A DNA stretch of 64,000 bases from Pseudoalteromonas sp. A25 (GTDB taxonomy: Bacteria; Pseudomonadota; Gammaproteobacteria; Enterobacterales; Alteromonadaceae). Location: assembly GCF_009176705.1 (NCBI RefSeq), contig NZ_AP021846.1, positions 1,148,001 through 1,212,000 of the forward strand, in the 5' to 3' direction. The position numbers and the translations under genes were made by a program. Below the pieces are notes generated by a model. It saw only the letters and a program-made list of their open reading frames with translations. It had not been told where the DNA came from and ran no database searches. Shown here piece after piece: positions 17,018 to 27,588 of the stretch (positions are counted from its first letter, which is position 1; every line of letters starts with the position of its first letter).

Positions 17018-17399
17018 AACTTGTCTCTCTTATGTCATGGGTTAAGTTTGCTAACCGTTTCCGACCATATGATGCACGGGTCGCTGCGGTGTTGATTTAT
17101 AAGATGGATGACAATTGTGCAAAAAATGTGGCAATAAGTTGCCTTTACATAAATTTACATAGGATGGGTGATATTGTTCTTGCTAGTGAAGCTTTCTTAT
17201 GGGACCTGCACTTTTCGTTAGTGACTATTCCTATAAATAGCGTATGGCGCAGTTTTATACTCAATTAAATCAAACTTCTTTGACATAATTTTTCCTAGTC
17301 TACAAGTTAGATTGAGATTATCGTTCAAACACTTCATTAAAGGCATGCTAATTGCTGTGCGTATGTAGTTGACACCAGCTATCTATCAAGGAGATAACC
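17018..17399. other. Divergent intergenic region, EF-hand gene / coiled-coil gene
   Basis: 382 bp between the starts of two divergent genes, expected to hold both promoters. A 78-codon frame (17032-17268) crosses it but has no recognisable features. No clear operator or RNA structure was seen. Confidence 0.5.
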
Positions 17400-17813
17400 A
17401 TGCTGCTTTTTAATGGTATCTATGAGCCAGTAAAGAAAAATACGAATGTAACCAAAAACCCGCAAGGGCCTCGCCCAAACATACAGCAGTTTGAAAAAGA
17501 AATGGCACGAGCTCAACCTTCAGCTGTGAGTGAACAACTTCGCAATAAAGATGTTTCAACTTACATGCGTAACCAGAGCTTTTTGGAAAAAGCACAAGAA
17601 GCAGCACTGTTGCAACGCTTGGGAGTGAACAAGGAAAAACTTGAGGAGCTTAAAGAGCAGCTCGAGGTTCTAGATAAGCTGTTGGCAGAAGGAAAAATAT
17701 CGCAGGAAGACTATCAGCAACAAAAAGAATCGATAGAGCAAGAAATAGCGAAAGAATATGAGCAAGCTCAAAAGAGAAGAGAACAGCAAGAGCGGGCACA
17801 GGGTAAAGTTTAA
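17400..17813 (+). CDS. Uncharacterised coiled-coil protein with SHOCT-like segment
   Basis: 137 residues with an excellent ribosome site (AAGGAG). No signal peptide. N-terminal ~55 residues are polar with Pro-rich NPQGPRPNIQQF. The C-terminal half is a charged coiled coil containing LDKLLAEGKISQEDYQQQK, resembling the short oligomerisation helix of SHOCT-type proteins, and a Gln/Arg/Glu-rich tail. No close family recognised. Cytoplasmic location and oligomerisation are inferences. Confidence 0.72.
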   Translation: MLLFNGIYEPVKKNTNVTKNPQGPRPNIQQFEKEMARAQPSAVSEQLRNKDVSTYMRNQSFLEKAQEAALLQRLGVNKEKLEELKEQLEVLDKLLAEGKISQEDYQQQKESIEQEIAKEYEQAQKRREQQERAQGKV

Positions 17814-17920
17814 CGAACAAAAAACAAGCTACACATCAACTCCTTATAACCCTAGTAATTAAACAAGATAGTAGCAGTTTAGCTCTCTAAATGTTTTTAT
17901 AGATTGATACAAAGGCCAAT

Positions 17921-18976
17921 GTGTTAAAAATAAAGCAAAGCATGAATTGGAAATCAGCTATGAAAGAATGCAATAGTTCACAAGAGTTATTTAATGAGGA
18001 TGATACTCACTTAGAGTTGTTGGAAGCTATTTGGCTGCGCACTAGAGATGCAATTCTTAGTAATCAAATGCCAAGTGGAGGGGTGATTTCAGATGCAGAT
18101 AAAGCCGTATTTGATCTATTCGGGATGAACTGGCAACACACTATTTTGGCTTTATATCATCATGCGCACTCCTACAAAGACTTTTTAGAGCATATTAAAC
18201 CTTATGCAAATATAAACAAATTGGCGCTGGAACGCATAAAGGCGTATTTATCGGGGCATGCTCAGCCGCAAGAAGCACTGAACCTGTTCGAAGAAATAAA
18301 GGGTATGGATAACGTATTAAATGACTCTCAAATACAACAGTGGCAAAGAGATGGCTACGTTATACTGAAGGAAGCGCTAGATATACAACAATGCCAAGCA
18401 TCTATTAATGCCATTGCTGGTTTTTTACAAATAGACATAACGGATCGCACGCAGTGGTATAACTGCGCCAATCGAAAGGGCATCATGGTGGAACTAACGC
18501 ATCATGCTGCGTTGATAGCGGCGAGAAATAGCAAGCGCATTCATAAGGCCTTTAGCCAGCTGTGGCAAACGGAAAACTTAATAGTATCTGCGGATAGGTG
18601 TGGTTTTAACCCACCTCACACCGAACATCATCCATTTTCAGGGCCTGACTTGCATTGGGATGTCGATTTAACAAAGCCACTTACGTTTGGTACTCAAGGG
18701 ATTGTGTATTTAACTGATACCGATGCGCAACAAGGGGCCTTAACGTTAGTTCCAGGGTTTCATCTTCATCTAAAGAGCAGAGTTGATGAATTTAAAAACC
18801 AGCAACATGAGATTGATTTACATAAGCTAGGTTCAAAACCTGTACCTGCAAAAGCTGGGGACATGATAATTTGGCACCATTTTTTGCCACATGGGAGTCG
18901 TGCAAATTTGACGGATAAGCCAAGAATTGTGCAGTACATTAATATGTACCCTTTCCCAAAAGAAATTGAGCAATAA
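17921..18976 (+). CDS. Phytanoyl-CoA dioxygenase-family (PhyH) Fe(II)/2-oxoglutarate oxygenase
   Basis: 351 residues from a GTG with AAAGG upstream (an ATG at 17942 is an alternative). The N-terminal ~130 residues have no known domain. The C-terminal part is a PhyH-type double-stranded beta-helix: YVILKEALD start, iron ligands H245/D247 in DLHWDVD and H324 in LPHGSRANLTDKPR, with the downstream Arg as 2-oxoglutarate ligand. Substrate unknown; such enzymes often hydroxylate small metabolites. Stands alone beside folD, sharing the terminator at 18979-19001. Confidence 0.82.
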   Translation: MLKIKQSMNWKSAMKECNSSQELFNEDDTHLELLEAIWLRTRDAILSNQMPSGGVISDADKAVFDLFGMNWQHTILALYHHAHSYKDFLEHIKPYANINKLALERIKAYLSGHAQPQEALNLFEEIKGMDNVLNDSQIQQWQRDGYVILKEALDIQQCQASINAIAGFLQIDITDRTQWYNCANRKGIMVELTHHAALIAARNSKRIHKAFSQLWQTENLIVSADRCGFNPPHTEHHPFSGPDLHWDVDLTKPLTFGTQGIVYLTDTDAQQGALTLVPGFHLHLKSRVDEFKNQQHEIDLHKLGSKPVPAKAGDMIIWHHFLPHGSRANLTDKPRIVQYINMYPFPKEIEQ

Positions 18977-18978
18977 AA

Positions 18979-19001
18979 AAGGAGCCACATATGAGCTCCT
19001 T
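18979..19001. terminator. Shared terminator, PhyH gene / folD
   Basis: AAGGAGC, 9-nt loop, GCTCCTT. On the reverse strand it is followed by a T6 run, so it mainly serves folD. Convergent gene ends lie on both sides. Confidence 0.8.
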
Positions 19002-19018
19002 AAAATCAAAACGGCTTT

Positions 19019-19873
19019 TTAGCTATGGTATTTCTCACACGCTTCTAAGGTGTTTTCGATTAGGCTAGCTACTGTCATAGGGCCCACACCACCGGGGACA
19101 GGCGTTATAAAGCTCGCTTTTTGCTCAGCTACACCATATTGTACATCACCTACTAGTTTGCCAGACTCTAAACGGTTAATACCAACATCTATCACGATTG
19201 CACCTTCTTTTATCCAATCACCCGGAATGAATTCAGGTTTACCTACGGCAACAACTAACAGGTCAGCACGCCTTACATGCGCTTCTAGGTCTTGCGTAAA
19301 TTTGTGACATACGGTTGTGGTACACCCTGCAAGTAATAATTCTAAAGACATTGGACGCCCCACAATGTTTGACGCGCCAACCACGACTGCATGCATTCCT
19401 TTGTAGCGAACACCCGTTGAATCAAGTAGTGTAATAATACCTTTTGGTGTACAGGGCCTAAGCGCAGGCATTCTCTGCGCCAATCGACCGATATTATATG
19501 GGTGGAAGCCGTCGACATCTTTATGTGGATGAATACGTTCGAGAATTTTTTCTGCGTCTAACCCCTCAGGTAAAGGTAACTGCACTAGAATTCCGTCAAC
19601 TTCTGGATCTGTATTCAACGCATCTACGAGTTCAAGTAGTTGCTGTTCACTTGCATCACCTGGTAAGTCAAATGATTTAGAAATAAAGCCGACCTCTTCA
19701 CAAGCTTTGCGCTTTGAGCCGACATAGACCTGACTTGCTGGGTCTTGCCCTACTAATACTACTGCAAGTCCTGGAGCACGTAAGCCTTGTTCAACGCGTT
19801 CGGCAACACGTTTTGTTACTGTAGTGCGTACTTGTTTGGCGATTGCCTTACCATCGATGATGTTTGCCGTCAT
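19019..19873 (-). CDS. folD: Bifunctional methylenetetrahydrofolate dehydrogenase/cyclohydrolase FolD
   Basis: 284 residues, standard length. Seen: [20 protein letters not shown] with the catalytic Lys, [22 protein letters not shown], the NADP-binding [12 protein letters not shown] and C-terminal [19 protein letters not shown]. It interconverts one-carbon tetrahydrofolate forms in the cytoplasm. Monocistronic; ends at the shared hairpin. Confidence 0.97.
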   Translation of the reverse strand: MTANIIDGKAIAKQVRTTVTKRVAERVEQGLRAPGLAVVLVGQDPASQVYVGSKRKACEEVGFISKSFDLPGDASEQQLLELVDALNTDPEVDGILVQLPLPEGLDAEKILERIHPHKDVDGFHPYNIGRLAQRMPALRPCTPKGIITLLDSTGVRYKGMHAVVVGASNIVGRPMSLELLLAGCTTTVCHKFTQDLEAHVRRADLLVVAVGKPEFIPGDWIKEGAIVIDVGINRLESGKLVGDVQYGVAEQKASFITPVPGGVGPMTVASLIENTLEACEKYHS

Positions 19874-20139
19874 GGGTGACCTTTATTGGGATTAAAAACT
19901 TGAACGAACATGAGCGTATAGGGGTTAAGCTCAAAATGCCACTACCATATAAACTAGTAGCGCCGCTATTTTCTCAGAAAACAGCGCATGCGCCAAGCTG
20001 ATATCTACTTTTTACCATGCTGAAGTGCATAAAGAACTAGATATGGCAGACAAAATTGTATAAATTTCAGCTAAGTGATCTGCTTTTTATACATTTTGTA
20101 GCAAAAGTAGCCACTTGAAAGCTTTTTTTTAAAAAGTGT

Positions 20140-20168
20140 TTGACCTAGTTCGGTCAAATCACTATTAT
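20140..20168 (+). promoter_or_regulatory. Strong sigma-70 promoter of the tRNA operon
   Basis: TTGACC at 20140-20145, 17-bp spacer, TATTAT at 20163-20168, then a GC-rich discriminator (GCACCCCG), the pattern of growth-rate and ppGpp-controlled stable-RNA promoters. The first tRNA begins 46 bp after the -10. The preceding ~265 bp up to folD hold no evident gene. Confidence 0.85.
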
Positions 20169-20214
20169 GCACCCCGTTGTCAACGAGCACTGCTCAAAAC
20201 AACGCAATAAGTAT

Positions 20215-20291
20215 CGGCGATTAGCGCAGTTTGGTAGCGCACTTGGTTTGGGTCCAAGGGGTCGCAGGTTCAAATCCTGCATCGCCGACCA
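20215..20291 (+). tRNA. tRNA-Pro(TGG), copy 1
   Basis: 77 nt including encoded CCA. Acceptor arms CGGCGAT / ATCGCCG, anticodon loop TTTGGGT with TGG, T-arm GCAGGTTCAAATCCTGC. First gene of a five-tRNA operon. Confidence 0.96.
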
Positions 20292-20328
20292 CTTTAAAAT
20301 AAGAATAGCAACATGAAGATGTTCGTAT

Positions 20329-20405
<77 letters not shown>

Positions 20406-20428
20406 TTCTTATTTAGTCCTTATGTAGT

Positions 20429-20505
20429 GGCGGCTGTAGCTCAGTTGGTAGAGCCCTGGATTGTGATTCCGGTTGTCGTGGGTTCAAGTCCCATCAGTCG
20501 CCCCA
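20429..20505 (+). tRNA. tRNA-His(GTG)
   Basis: 77 nt counted from the extra 5' G(-1) that is diagnostic for tRNA-His, paired to C73. Acceptor GCGGCTG / CAGTCGC, anticodon loop ATTGTGATT contains GTG, CCA encoded. Confidence 0.95.
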
Positions 20506-20519
20506 TCTACATACTCAGT

Positions 20520-20596
20520 CGGCGATTAGCGCAGTTTGGTAGCGCACTTGGTTTGGGTCCAAGGGGTCGCAGGTTCAAATCCTGCATCGCCGACCA
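20520..20596 (+). tRNA. tRNA-Pro(TGG), copy 2
   Basis: Identical in all 77 nt to the copy at 20215, including CCA. The spacers on either side differ from those of copy 1. Confidence 0.96.
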
Positions 20597-20619
20597 CTTC
20601 ATAAAAAGCACAATGTTAT

Positions 20620-20696
20620 CGGCGATTAGCGCAGTTTGGTAGCGCACTTGGTTTGGGTCCAAGGGGTCGCAGGTTCAAATCCTGCATCGCCGACCA
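20620..20696 (+). tRNA. tRNA-Pro(TGG), copy 3
   Basis: Third identical 77-nt copy, 23 bp after copy 2. Last gene of the tRNA operon. Confidence 0.96.
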
Positions 20697-20782
20697 CCAC
20701 ATCACACACCTACTTATAAAATCAAAAATTAACTAACTTTTAACCGTTCAGCCCGTATTTCTTCATAAATTTATCCTGATAG

Positions 20783-20811
20783 CTCGACTAAACATTTTTA
20801 TAGGTTATAAT
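20783..20811 (+). promoter_or_regulatory. Probable promoter of tig
   Basis: A perfect -10 TATAAT at 20806-20811 with a weak -35-like CTCGAC at 20783-20788 (17-bp spacer). It would give a leader of about 160 nt before the tig ATG at 20978. The leader contains GGGCCCATGAAGGGC-type local complementarity but no recognised riboswitch. Confidence 0.55.
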
Positions 20812-20977
20812 GCCGCGTCTATTGTTTAACATAGGGCCCATGAAGGGCAGGCAACAAGAGTGACACATGCAATTGGTGCTCAAAACGGGCTTCCGTGGAT
20901 ACGCTGATTAAGGCATGATGTGCAACTTGTTTGTAAGGAAGGCGCGTTGTCGCCAAAATTGAAGATTGAGGTAAATC

Positions 20978-22282
20978 ATGCAAGTTTCTGTTGAGACGAC
21001 TCAAGGCCTTGAGCGCCGTCTGACTATCACCGTTCCTGCAGAGAACGTTGAGACTGAAGTTAAAAAACGCTTACAACAACTGTCTAAAACCCAGCGTATC
21101 GATGGTTTCCGTCCTGGTAAAGTACCAGTGTCTGTTATCAACAAGCGTTTTGGTGCAGCTGTTCGTCAAGAAGTTGCTGGTGAATTAATGCAGCGTAACT
21201 ATATCGAGGCGATTGTTGCTGAGAAAATTAACCCTGCAGGTGCACCTTCGTTCGCGCCTAAATCACTAGAAGCAGGTAAAGATCTTGAGTTTGACGCAAC
21301 TTTTGAAGTTTACCCAGAAGTTGAATTAAAAGACTTGGATAAAATCTCAGTTGAGAAGCCAGTTGTTGATGTAACTGACGAAGATTTAGCAAACATGTTA
21401 GAAACGCTTCGCAAGCAACACGCTACTTGGGTTGAAAGTGATGCAGCTGCCGGTGAAAATGACCGTGTGACTATTGACTTTTTAGGTACTGTTGATGGTG
21501 AAGAGTTCGAAGGTGGTAAGGCTGAAGACTTCCCACTAGAGCTTGGTCAAGGTCGTATGATCCCTGGCTTCGAAGACAACATCGTAGGTAAAAAAGCGGG
21601 TGAAGAAGTTGTAGCTGACGTAACTTTCCCTGAAGAGTACCATGCGGAAAACTTAAAAGGTAAGCCTGCTCAGTTCACTATCACAGTGAAAAAAGTAGAA
21701 GTGCAGGAATTGCCAGAGCTGGATGACGAGTTTGCAACTAAGTTTGGTGTTGCAGAAGGCGGCGTTGACGCACTTAAAGAAGAAGTTAAAAAGAATATGA
21801 CTCGTGAGCTTTCACAAGCGGTTAAAGCTAACGTGAAAGATCAAGCAATCAAGGGTCTACTTGAAAATAACGAAACAGACGTGCCTAAAGCGTTGATTGA
21901 TCAAGAAATTGATGCGCTTCGCCAACAAGCTGCACAACGTTTTGGTGGTAACGCACAAAACATGCCTGAGCTACCTGCTGAACTTTTCCACGAGCAAGCA
22001 GTAACTCGCGTTAAAACAGGTCTTTTACTTGGTGAAGTGATCAAAGCGAACGACATCAAAGTTGATGAAGCTAAAGTTGATGAGTTAATCGAAACTGTTG
22101 CTTCAGCATACGAAGATCCAAGCGAAGTTGTTGCTTATTACAAGAGTAACGATCAGATGATGCAACAGATGCGTAATGTTGCAATGGAAGAGCAAGCTGT
22201 AGAAGCTATTTTAGCGGCTGCACAGGTTTCTGAAGTTGAGAAAGCATTTGATGACATCATGAATCCTCAGCAAGGTGCATAA
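20978..22282 (+). CDS. tig: Trigger factor
   Basis: 434 residues (E. coli 432). Ribosome-bound chaperone and prolyl isomerase acting on nascent chains. N-terminal ribosome-binding domain with the signature region [19 protein letters not shown]; central FKBP domain from ~150 ([38 protein letters not shown]); C-terminal helical arms. GAGGT precedes the ATG. First gene of tig-clpP-clpX-lon-hupB-ppiD, in the same order as E. coli. Confidence 0.97.
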   Translation: MQVSVETTQGLERRLTITVPAENVETEVKKRLQQLSKTQRIDGFRPGKVPVSVINKRFGAAVRQEVAGELMQRNYIEAIVAEKINPAGAPSFAPKSLEAGKDLEFDATFEVYPEVELKDLDKISVEKPVVDVTDEDLANMLETLRKQHATWVESDAAAGENDRVTIDFLGTVDGEEFEGGKAEDFPLELGQGRMIPGFEDNIVGKKAGEEVVADVTFPEEYHAENLKGKPAQFTITVKKVEVQELPELDDEFATKFGVAEGGVDALKEEVKKNMTRELSQAVKANVKDQAIKGLLENNETDVPKALIDQEIDALRQQAAQRFGGNAQNMPELPAELFHEQAVTRVKTGLLLGEVIKANDIKVDEAKVDELIETVASAYEDPSEVVAYYKSNDQMMQQMRNVAMEEQAVEAILAAAQVSEVEKAFDDIMNPQQGA

Positions 22283-22315
22283 TAAGTCATTGACTTAACG
22301 CTAAGCTAACGATTT

Positions 22316-22365
22316 AATGGCTCGAGATGTTCTACAAAAATTTGTAGTTTGTCCGAGCCATTTTT
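22316..22365 (+). terminator. Terminator/attenuator between tig and clpP
   Basis: Outer arms AATGGCTCG / CGAGCCATT with an inner CTACAAA / TTTGTAG hairpin, followed by T5ATTTG. It separates tig from clpP. Confidence 0.85.
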
Positions 22366-22431
22366 ATTTGTAGGCAAGAATACCAACCACAAGCAGCCTG
22401 CTTAGAACGCTGCGGATTAAGGAATAAAAAT

Positions 22432-23049
22432 ATGAATGACGGTATGATCGATCCTTTCAATGCATTAGTACCAATGGTTGTTGAGCAAACAGCTAAGGGT
22501 GAGCGCTCTTTCGATATTTATTCGCGCCTTTTAAAAGAGCGTATTATTTTCTTAACAGGGCAAGTTGAAGATCAGATGGCAAATTTGATCGTAGCGCAGT
22601 TATTGTTTTTAGAATCAGAAAGCCCAGAAAAAGATATTTATCTTTATATAAATTCTCCAGGTGGTTCAGTAACCGCGGGTATGTCTATTTATGACACTAT
22701 GAATTTTATCAAGCCAGATGTAAGCACTGTGTGTGTAGGCCAAGCTGCAAGTATGGGGGCATTTTTACTTTCTGGTGGCGCAAAAGGAAAACGTTACTGT
22801 TTGCCTAATTCTCGTGTAATGATCCACCAACCTTTGGGTGGGTTCCAAGGCCAAGCGTCTGATTTTGAGATCCATGCAAAAGAGATTTTGTCGATAAAAG
22901 AGAAGTTAAACAGACTTATGGCAGAGCACACAGGGCAGCCGTATGATATTGTTTCGCGTGATACTGATCGTGATAACTTTATGAGTGCACATGAAGCTGT
23001 AGAGTATGGCCTGGTAGATGCAGTTCATACACGCAGAGAAATTAAGTAA
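22432..23049 (+). CDS. clpP: ATP-dependent Clp protease proteolytic subunit
   Basis: 205 residues. Serine peptidase forming the ClpP tetradecamer. Catalytic S107 in [11 protein letters not shown] and H132 in [10 protein letters not shown], with the oxyanion segment [12 protein letters not shown]. The propeptide-like N-terminus matches gammaproteobacterial ClpP. Ribosome site AAGGA upstream; clpX follows after ~120 bp. Confidence 0.97.
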   Translation: MNDGMIDPFNALVPMVVEQTAKGERSFDIYSRLLKERIIFLTGQVEDQMANLIVAQLLFLESESPEKDIYLYINSPGGSVTAGMSIYDTMNFIKPDVSTVCVGQAASMGAFLLSGGAKGKRYCLPNSRVMIHQPLGGFQGQASDFEIHAKEILSIKEKLNRLMAEHTGQPYDIVSRDTDRDNFMSAHEAVEYGLVDAVHTRREIK

Positions 23050-23172
23050 ACTTTCTTTGAGCGAGCTTTAAACCTCGCTCTACAACTATGCTAAAGTGAA
23101 TTTTATTTGGTATAGTTAGAATAATGTATATGGTTACCGCATACGGTAACAACGAAAATAAGAGGTAGCTGA

Positions 23173-24456
23173 ATGTCAGACACTCCAACAGACGGCGACA
23201 AAAGTAATAAACTCTTGTACTGCTCTTTTTGTGGTAAGAGCCAGCATGAAGTACGCAAATTAATTGCCGGCCCATCGGTTTATATTTGCGATGAATGCGT
23301 CGAACTGTGTAACGACATCATTAGGGAAGAGATCAAGGATATTGCACCCAAGCACGATGCAGGTGACAAGCTCCCAGTTCCAAAAGAAATTAGAAATCAT
23401 CTAGATGATTATGTTATCGGCCAGGAACATGCCAAAAAGGTGTTGTCTGTAGCGGTATACAATCATTACAAGCGATTGCGTAGTCAGGGCGCGAAAAGCG
23501 ACGTAGAGCTGAGTAAGAGTAATATTTTGCTAATAGGCCCGACTGGTAGTGGTAAGACATTGCTGGCTGAGACGCTAGCAAGGCTACTTGACGTGCCATT
23601 TACTATGGCTGATGCAACAACGCTCACTGAAGCAGGTTATGTTGGTGAAGATGTTGAAAACATCATTCAGAAGTTGCTACAAAAATGCGACTACGACGTT
23701 GAGAAGGCTCAGCGTGGTATCGTGTACATAGATGAAATAGACAAGATTTCGCGCAAGTCAGACAACCCATCGATCACTCGGGATGTTTCTGGTGAAGGGG
23801 TTCAGCAAGCACTGCTGAAACTCATCGAAGGAACTGTTGCATCTGTACCACCTCAAGGTGGTCGTAAGCATCCACAGCAAGAGTTTTTACAGGTCGATAC
23901 CTCAAAAATCTTGTTTATCTGCGGCGGTGCATTTGCTGGCTTAGATAAAGTGATAGAGCAACGCAGCCATAAAAACACAGGCATCGGTTTTGGTGCTAAT
24001 GTTAAATCGTCTGATTCTACTCGCTCATTAAGTGAAACCTTTAAAGACGTTGAGCCAGAAGACTTAGTAAAATATGGTTTAATTCCAGAATTTATTGGTC
24101 GCTTGCCAGTGGTAGCAACGCTTACAGAATTGGATGAAGATGCACTAATCCAAATCTTGAATGAACCCAAAAATGCATTAACAAAACAGTTTGCTGCTTT
24201 ATTTAAAATGGAAGAAGTTGAGCTTGAGTTTAGAGAAGATGCATTGAAGGCGATTGCGCATAAAGCGATGGAGCGAAAAACCGGTGCCCGTGGTTTGCGC
24301 TCAATTGTTGAAGGCGTGTTGCTAGACACCATGTATGAGCTGCCATCAATTGAAAACGTAAGCAAAGTCGTTGTGGATGAGACCGTGATTAAAGGTGAAT
24401 CGGATCCCATTCTAATTTACGAAAATAGCCCTCAGGATAAAGCAGTTTCTGAGTAA
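23173..24456 (+). CDS. clpX: Clp protease ATP-binding subunit ClpX
   Basis: 427 residues. N-terminal zinc-binding domain ([17 protein letters not shown]), AAA+ module with Walker A GPTGSGKT, Walker B VYIDEIDK, sensor residues and the IGFGA loop that docks on ClpP. Unfolds and feeds substrates to ClpP. Terminated by the hairpin at 24472-24498. Confidence 0.97.
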   Translation: MSDTPTDGDKSNKLLYCSFCGKSQHEVRKLIAGPSVYICDECVELCNDIIREEIKDIAPKHDAGDKLPVPKEIRNHLDDYVIGQEHAKKVLSVAVYNHYKRLRSQGAKSDVELSKSNILLIGPTGSGKTLLAETLARLLDVPFTMADATTLTEAGYVGEDVENIIQKLLQKCDYDVEKAQRGIVYIDEIDKISRKSDNPSITRDVSGEGVQQALLKLIEGTVASVPPQGGRKHPQQEFLQVDTSKILFICGGAFAGLDKVIEQRSHKNTGIGFGANVKSSDSTRSLSETFKDVEPEDLVKYGLIPEFIGRLPVVATLTELDEDALIQILNEPKNALTKQFAALFKMEEVELEFREDALKAIAHKAMERKTGARGLRSIVEGVLLDTMYELPSIENVSKVVVDETVIKGESDPILIYENSPQDKAVSE

Positions 24457-24471
24457 GCTTGCTAATCATGT

Positions 24472-24498
24472 AAAAAGGAGCCAATGGCTCCTTTTTTT
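24472..24498 (+). terminator. Terminator after clpX
   Basis: AAAAAGGAGCC-AAT-GGCTCCTTTTTTT; strong stem with T7 run 16 bp after the clpX stop. Confidence 0.93.
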
Positions 24499-24506
24499 AT
24501 CAATGA

Positions 24507-24535
24507 GTTGAACTTTATAACCACTATCCCCATAT
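24507..24535 (+). promoter_or_regulatory. Probable heat-shock (sigma-32) promoter of lon
   Basis: GTTGAAC (24507-24513), 14-bp spacer, CCCCATAT (24528-24535), close to the sigma-32 pattern CTTGAAA-N11-15-CCCCATNT. It starts just after the clpX terminator and 40-70 bp upstream of the lon ATG. lon is a classic heat-shock gene. Confidence 0.7.
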
Positions 24536-24578
24536 AGATTGGTATTAATAAAAATTAACGAAGTGTGAAGAGAATAAA

Positions 24579-26948
24579 ATGACGCTTGAGAGAACGGATC
24601 GAGTTGAAATTCCAGTGTTGGCGCTACGCGATGTCGTCGTGTATCCACATATGGTGATCCCGCTTTTTGTTGGTCGAGAAAAATCGATAAAATGCCTAGA
24701 AGCGGCGATGGAAAATGATAAGCAAATCTTTTTAGTCGCACAAAAAGATGCCACTGTTGATGACCCTAAAACCGAAGAAATATATGAAGTTGGCACTATT
24801 GCGACCGTTTTACAGTTACTTAAACTCCCAGACGGTACGGTTAAAGTTTTAGTTGAAGGTACTCAGCGCGCTAAGATAGAAGAGTTCTTGGTGACGGATG
24901 ATTACTTTTTAGCTCAAGCGCAGTTTTTAGAGTCGCAAGATATTGAAGAGCAAGAGCAGGATATTTTTATTCGCAGTGCTGTTAGCCAATTTGAAGGCTA
25001 TGTGAAACTGAATAAAAAAATACCGCCTGAGGTATTAACCTCAGTGTCTGGTATCGATGAAGCTTCTCGCTTAGCTGATACCATGGCAGCTCACATGCCA
25101 ATAAAAGTACCTGAAAAGCAAAAAGTATTAGAGCTTGATAGCGTTACTGAGCGTCTTGAGTACTTAATGGCATTGATGGAAGGAGAAATAGACTTACTGC
25201 AAGTTGAGAAGAAAATTCGTTCTCGCGTTAAAAAGCAAATGGAAAAGTCGCAACGCGAGTACTATTTGAATGAGCAAATGAAAGCTATTCAAAAAGAGCT
25301 TGGCGAGTTGGATGACGTACCAGATGAGTTTGAAGCGTTGAAAAAACGTATCAGTGAAGCTCAGATGCCAAAAGAAGCAGAAGAAAAGGCGTTAGCGGAG
25401 CTGAACAAACTAAAAATGATGTCTCCAATGTCTGCTGAGGCAACAGTCGTACGCTCTTATATCGATACGATGATTGGTGTGCCTTGGAAAAAGCGCTCTA
25501 AAGTGAAAAAAGACTTGGCGGGAGCCCAGAAAATTTTAGATGCGGACCATTACGGCCTAGAAAAAGTAAAAGACCGCATTATTGAGTATCTAGCCGTTCA
25601 ACAACGCACTAATAAGTTAAAAGGGCCTATTTTATGTCTAGTTGGCCCACCGGGTGTTGGTAAAACAAGTCTGGGACAGTCTATTGCCCGCTCTACGGGT
25701 CGAAAGTATGTTCGTATGGCGCTCGGTGGAGTGCGCGATGAAGCTGAAATACGTGGTCATAGACGCACCTATATTGGTTCAATGCCTGGTAAATTAATTC
25801 AAAGCATGAGTAAAGTAGGGGTTAAAAACCCGTTATTCTTGCTAGATGAAATTGATAAGATGTCTTCAGATATGCGTGGTGATCCGGCTTCTGCATTACT
25901 TGAAGTACTAGATCCTGAGCAAAACAGTACGTTTGCAGACCATTATTTGGAAGTGGACTACGATTTATCTGACGTGATGTTTGTTGCTACATCTAACAGC
26001 TTCAATATTCCGGGCCCTTTATTGGATCGTATGGAAGTGATCCGCCTGTCAGGTTATACCGAAGATGAAAAGTTAAATATTTCTAAACAGCACCTTATAC
26101 CGAAACAAATCAAGCGCAATGGCTTAAAAGATTCTGAAGTGGTTATCGAAGACAGTGCGATCATTGGCATTATTCGGTATTACACCCGAGAAGCGGGTGT
26201 ACGTAATTTAGAGCGTGAAATTTCTAAATTGTGTCGCAAAGCTGTGAAAAATATATTGTTAGATAAAGAAATAAAGCAAGTTGTAATCAACCAAGACAAT
26301 TTGGAAACCTATTTAGGTGTGCAGCGCTTTGACTACGGTAAGGCCGAAGATGGCGACCGTATCGGTCAGGTAACGGGGCTTGCTTGGACAGAGGTTGGCG
26401 GTGACTTACTCACCATTGAGTGTGCGGCAGTGCCGGGTAAAGGTAAGTTGACCTATACAGGCTCGCTGGGCGATGTGATGCAAGAATCTATTCAAGCAGC
26501 AATGACGGTTGTTAGAAATAGAGCTGACAAGCTTCGCATCAATAGTGACTTTTATGAAAAGCGTGACATTCATGTCCATGTGCCTGAAGGCGCGACGCCA
26601 AAAGATGGGCCAAGTGCAGGTATTGCGATGGTGACTTGTTTGGTATCGAGTCTAACAGGTAACCCAGTGCGTTCCGATGTTGCTATGACGGGTGAAATTA
26701 CACTGCGTGGTGAGGTACTTCCAATTGGCGGTTTAAAAGAGAAGTTACTTGCTGCACATCGTGGTGGGATAAAAACGGTTGTCATACCAAAAATAAACGA
26801 AAGAGACTTAAAAGAGATACCTCAGAATGTGCTTGATGGGCTAGATATTCACCCAGTCACATGGATTGATGAGGTGTTATCGCTTGCTTTAGCTAATCCT
26901 TTGGAGAGTTTTGCTGTTGAAAACAGCAAAAATGACGAAAAACTTTAA
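24579..26948 (+). CDS. lon: ATP-dependent protease Lon
   Basis: 789 residues. N-terminal LON substrate-binding domain ([20 protein letters not shown]), central coiled coil with [21 protein letters not shown]+ with Walker [10 protein letters not shown] and Walker [10 protein letters not shown], and C-terminal protease domain with the Ser of [11 protein letters not shown] and the Lys-bearing [12 protein letters not shown]. Degrades misfolded and regulatory proteins. Confidence 0.98.
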   Translation: MTLERTDRVEIPVLALRDVVVYPHMVIPLFVGREKSIKCLEAAMENDKQIFLVAQKDATVDDPKTEEIYEVGTIATVLQLLKLPDGTVKVLVEGTQRAKIEEFLVTDDYFLAQAQFLESQDIEEQEQDIFIRSAVSQFEGYVKLNKKIPPEVLTSVSGIDEASRLADTMAAHMPIKVPEKQKVLELDSVTERLEYLMALMEGEIDLLQVEKKIRSRVKKQMEKSQREYYLNEQMKAIQKELGELDDVPDEFEALKKRISEAQMPKEAEEKALAELNKLKMMSPMSAEATVVRSYIDTMIGVPWKKRSKVKKDLAGAQKILDADHYGLEKVKDRIIEYLAVQQRTNKLKGPILCLVGPPGVGKTSLGQSIARSTGRKYVRMALGGVRDEAEIRGHRRTYIGSMPGKLIQSMSKVGVKNPLFLLDEIDKMSSDMRGDPASALLEVLDPEQNSTFADHYLEVDYDLSDVMFVATSNSFNIPGPLLDRMEVIRLSGYTEDEKLNISKQHLIPKQIKRNGLKDSEVVIEDSAIIGIIRYYTREAGVRNLEREISKLCRKAVKNILLDKEIKQVVINQDNLETYLGVQRFDYGKAEDGDRIGQVTGLAWTEVGGDLLTIECAAVPGKGKLTYTGSLGDVMQESIQAAMTVVRNRADKLRINSDFYEKRDIHVHVPEGATPKDGPSAGIAMVTCLVSSLTGNPVRSDVAMTGEITLRGEVLPIGGLKEKLLAAHRGGIKTVVIPKINERDLKEIPQNVLDGLDIHPVTWIDEVLSLALANPLESFAVENSKNDEKL

Positions 26949-27148
26949 AAAAGTGTATGAAAGGGCTTTTCAAATCCAAAAGGTATGTTAACTTAAGCAC
27001 TGGTTTTGAGCCTAGCCCTTATATAGCCTAGGCTTGATAAAGATTTCCGAATTAGAGAGTCGCTGTGATGTCTCTAAATGAACAACAAAAACGGTGTTGG
27101 TTTTTATGCGTACTGTTTTTGATAATAACAATGTAAGAGGATGATATT

Positions 27149-27421
27149 GTGAATAAATCTCAATTAATCGATCAAATCGCAGCTGATGCTGATATTTCTA
27201 AAGCGGCTGCTGGTCGTGCTCTAGATTCATTCATCGAGTCAGTAACTGGTGCGCTAAAAGAAGGTGACTCAGTAGCGCTTGTTGGTTTTGGTACTTTCTC
27301 AGTACGTGAGCGTGCTGCACGTTCAGGCCGTAACCCACAAACAGGTGAAACAATTCAGATTGCTGCTGCTAACATCCCTTCTTTCAAAGCGGGTAAAGCA
27401 TTAAAAGACGCTGTAAACTAA
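27149..27421 (+). CDS. hupB: DNA-binding protein HU-beta
   Basis: 90 residues from a GTG start (ribosome site AAGAGG). Full HU fold with [43 protein letters not shown] and [12 protein letters not shown]. Nucleoid protein that bends DNA. Its position between lon and ppiD identifies it as the beta-type gene. A ~200-bp upstream gap includes an AGCCTAG/CTAGGCT inverted repeat (about 27009-27033). Confidence 0.96.
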   Translation: MNKSQLIDQIAADADISKAAAGRALDSFIESVTGALKEGDSVALVGFGTFSVRERAARSGRNPQTGETIQIAAANIPSFKAGKALKDAVN

Positions 27422-27497
27422 TCCAAATAGGATTAATAAGCGCGGCTTTACGTAGCTTCACAACTTTTGCTTTACAAAAGCCGTGTACAGCTTCAAG

Positions 27498-27534
27498 AAA
27501 AAAAGCGTATCTGATAAGATACGCTTTTTTTACA
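27498..27534 (+). terminator. Terminator after hupB
   Basis: AAAAAAAGCGTATCT, short loop, AGATACGCTTTTTTT; one of the strongest hairpins in the window. Confidence 0.95.
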
Positions 27535-27588
27535 TTAGCTATAAATTCAAAGTGCAGTGGTGCTTTGGCTTAGATAAGAGAAGAACAA

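Noticed and set aside
17032..17268. 78-codon forward frame between the EF-hand gene and the coiled-coil gene
   Set aside because: No ribosome site, no recognisable domain, and it occupies the divergent promoter region.
20427..20642. 71-codon frame running through the tRNA-His and tRNA-Pro genes
   Set aside because: Overlaps structural RNA genes; an artefact of tRNA sequence.
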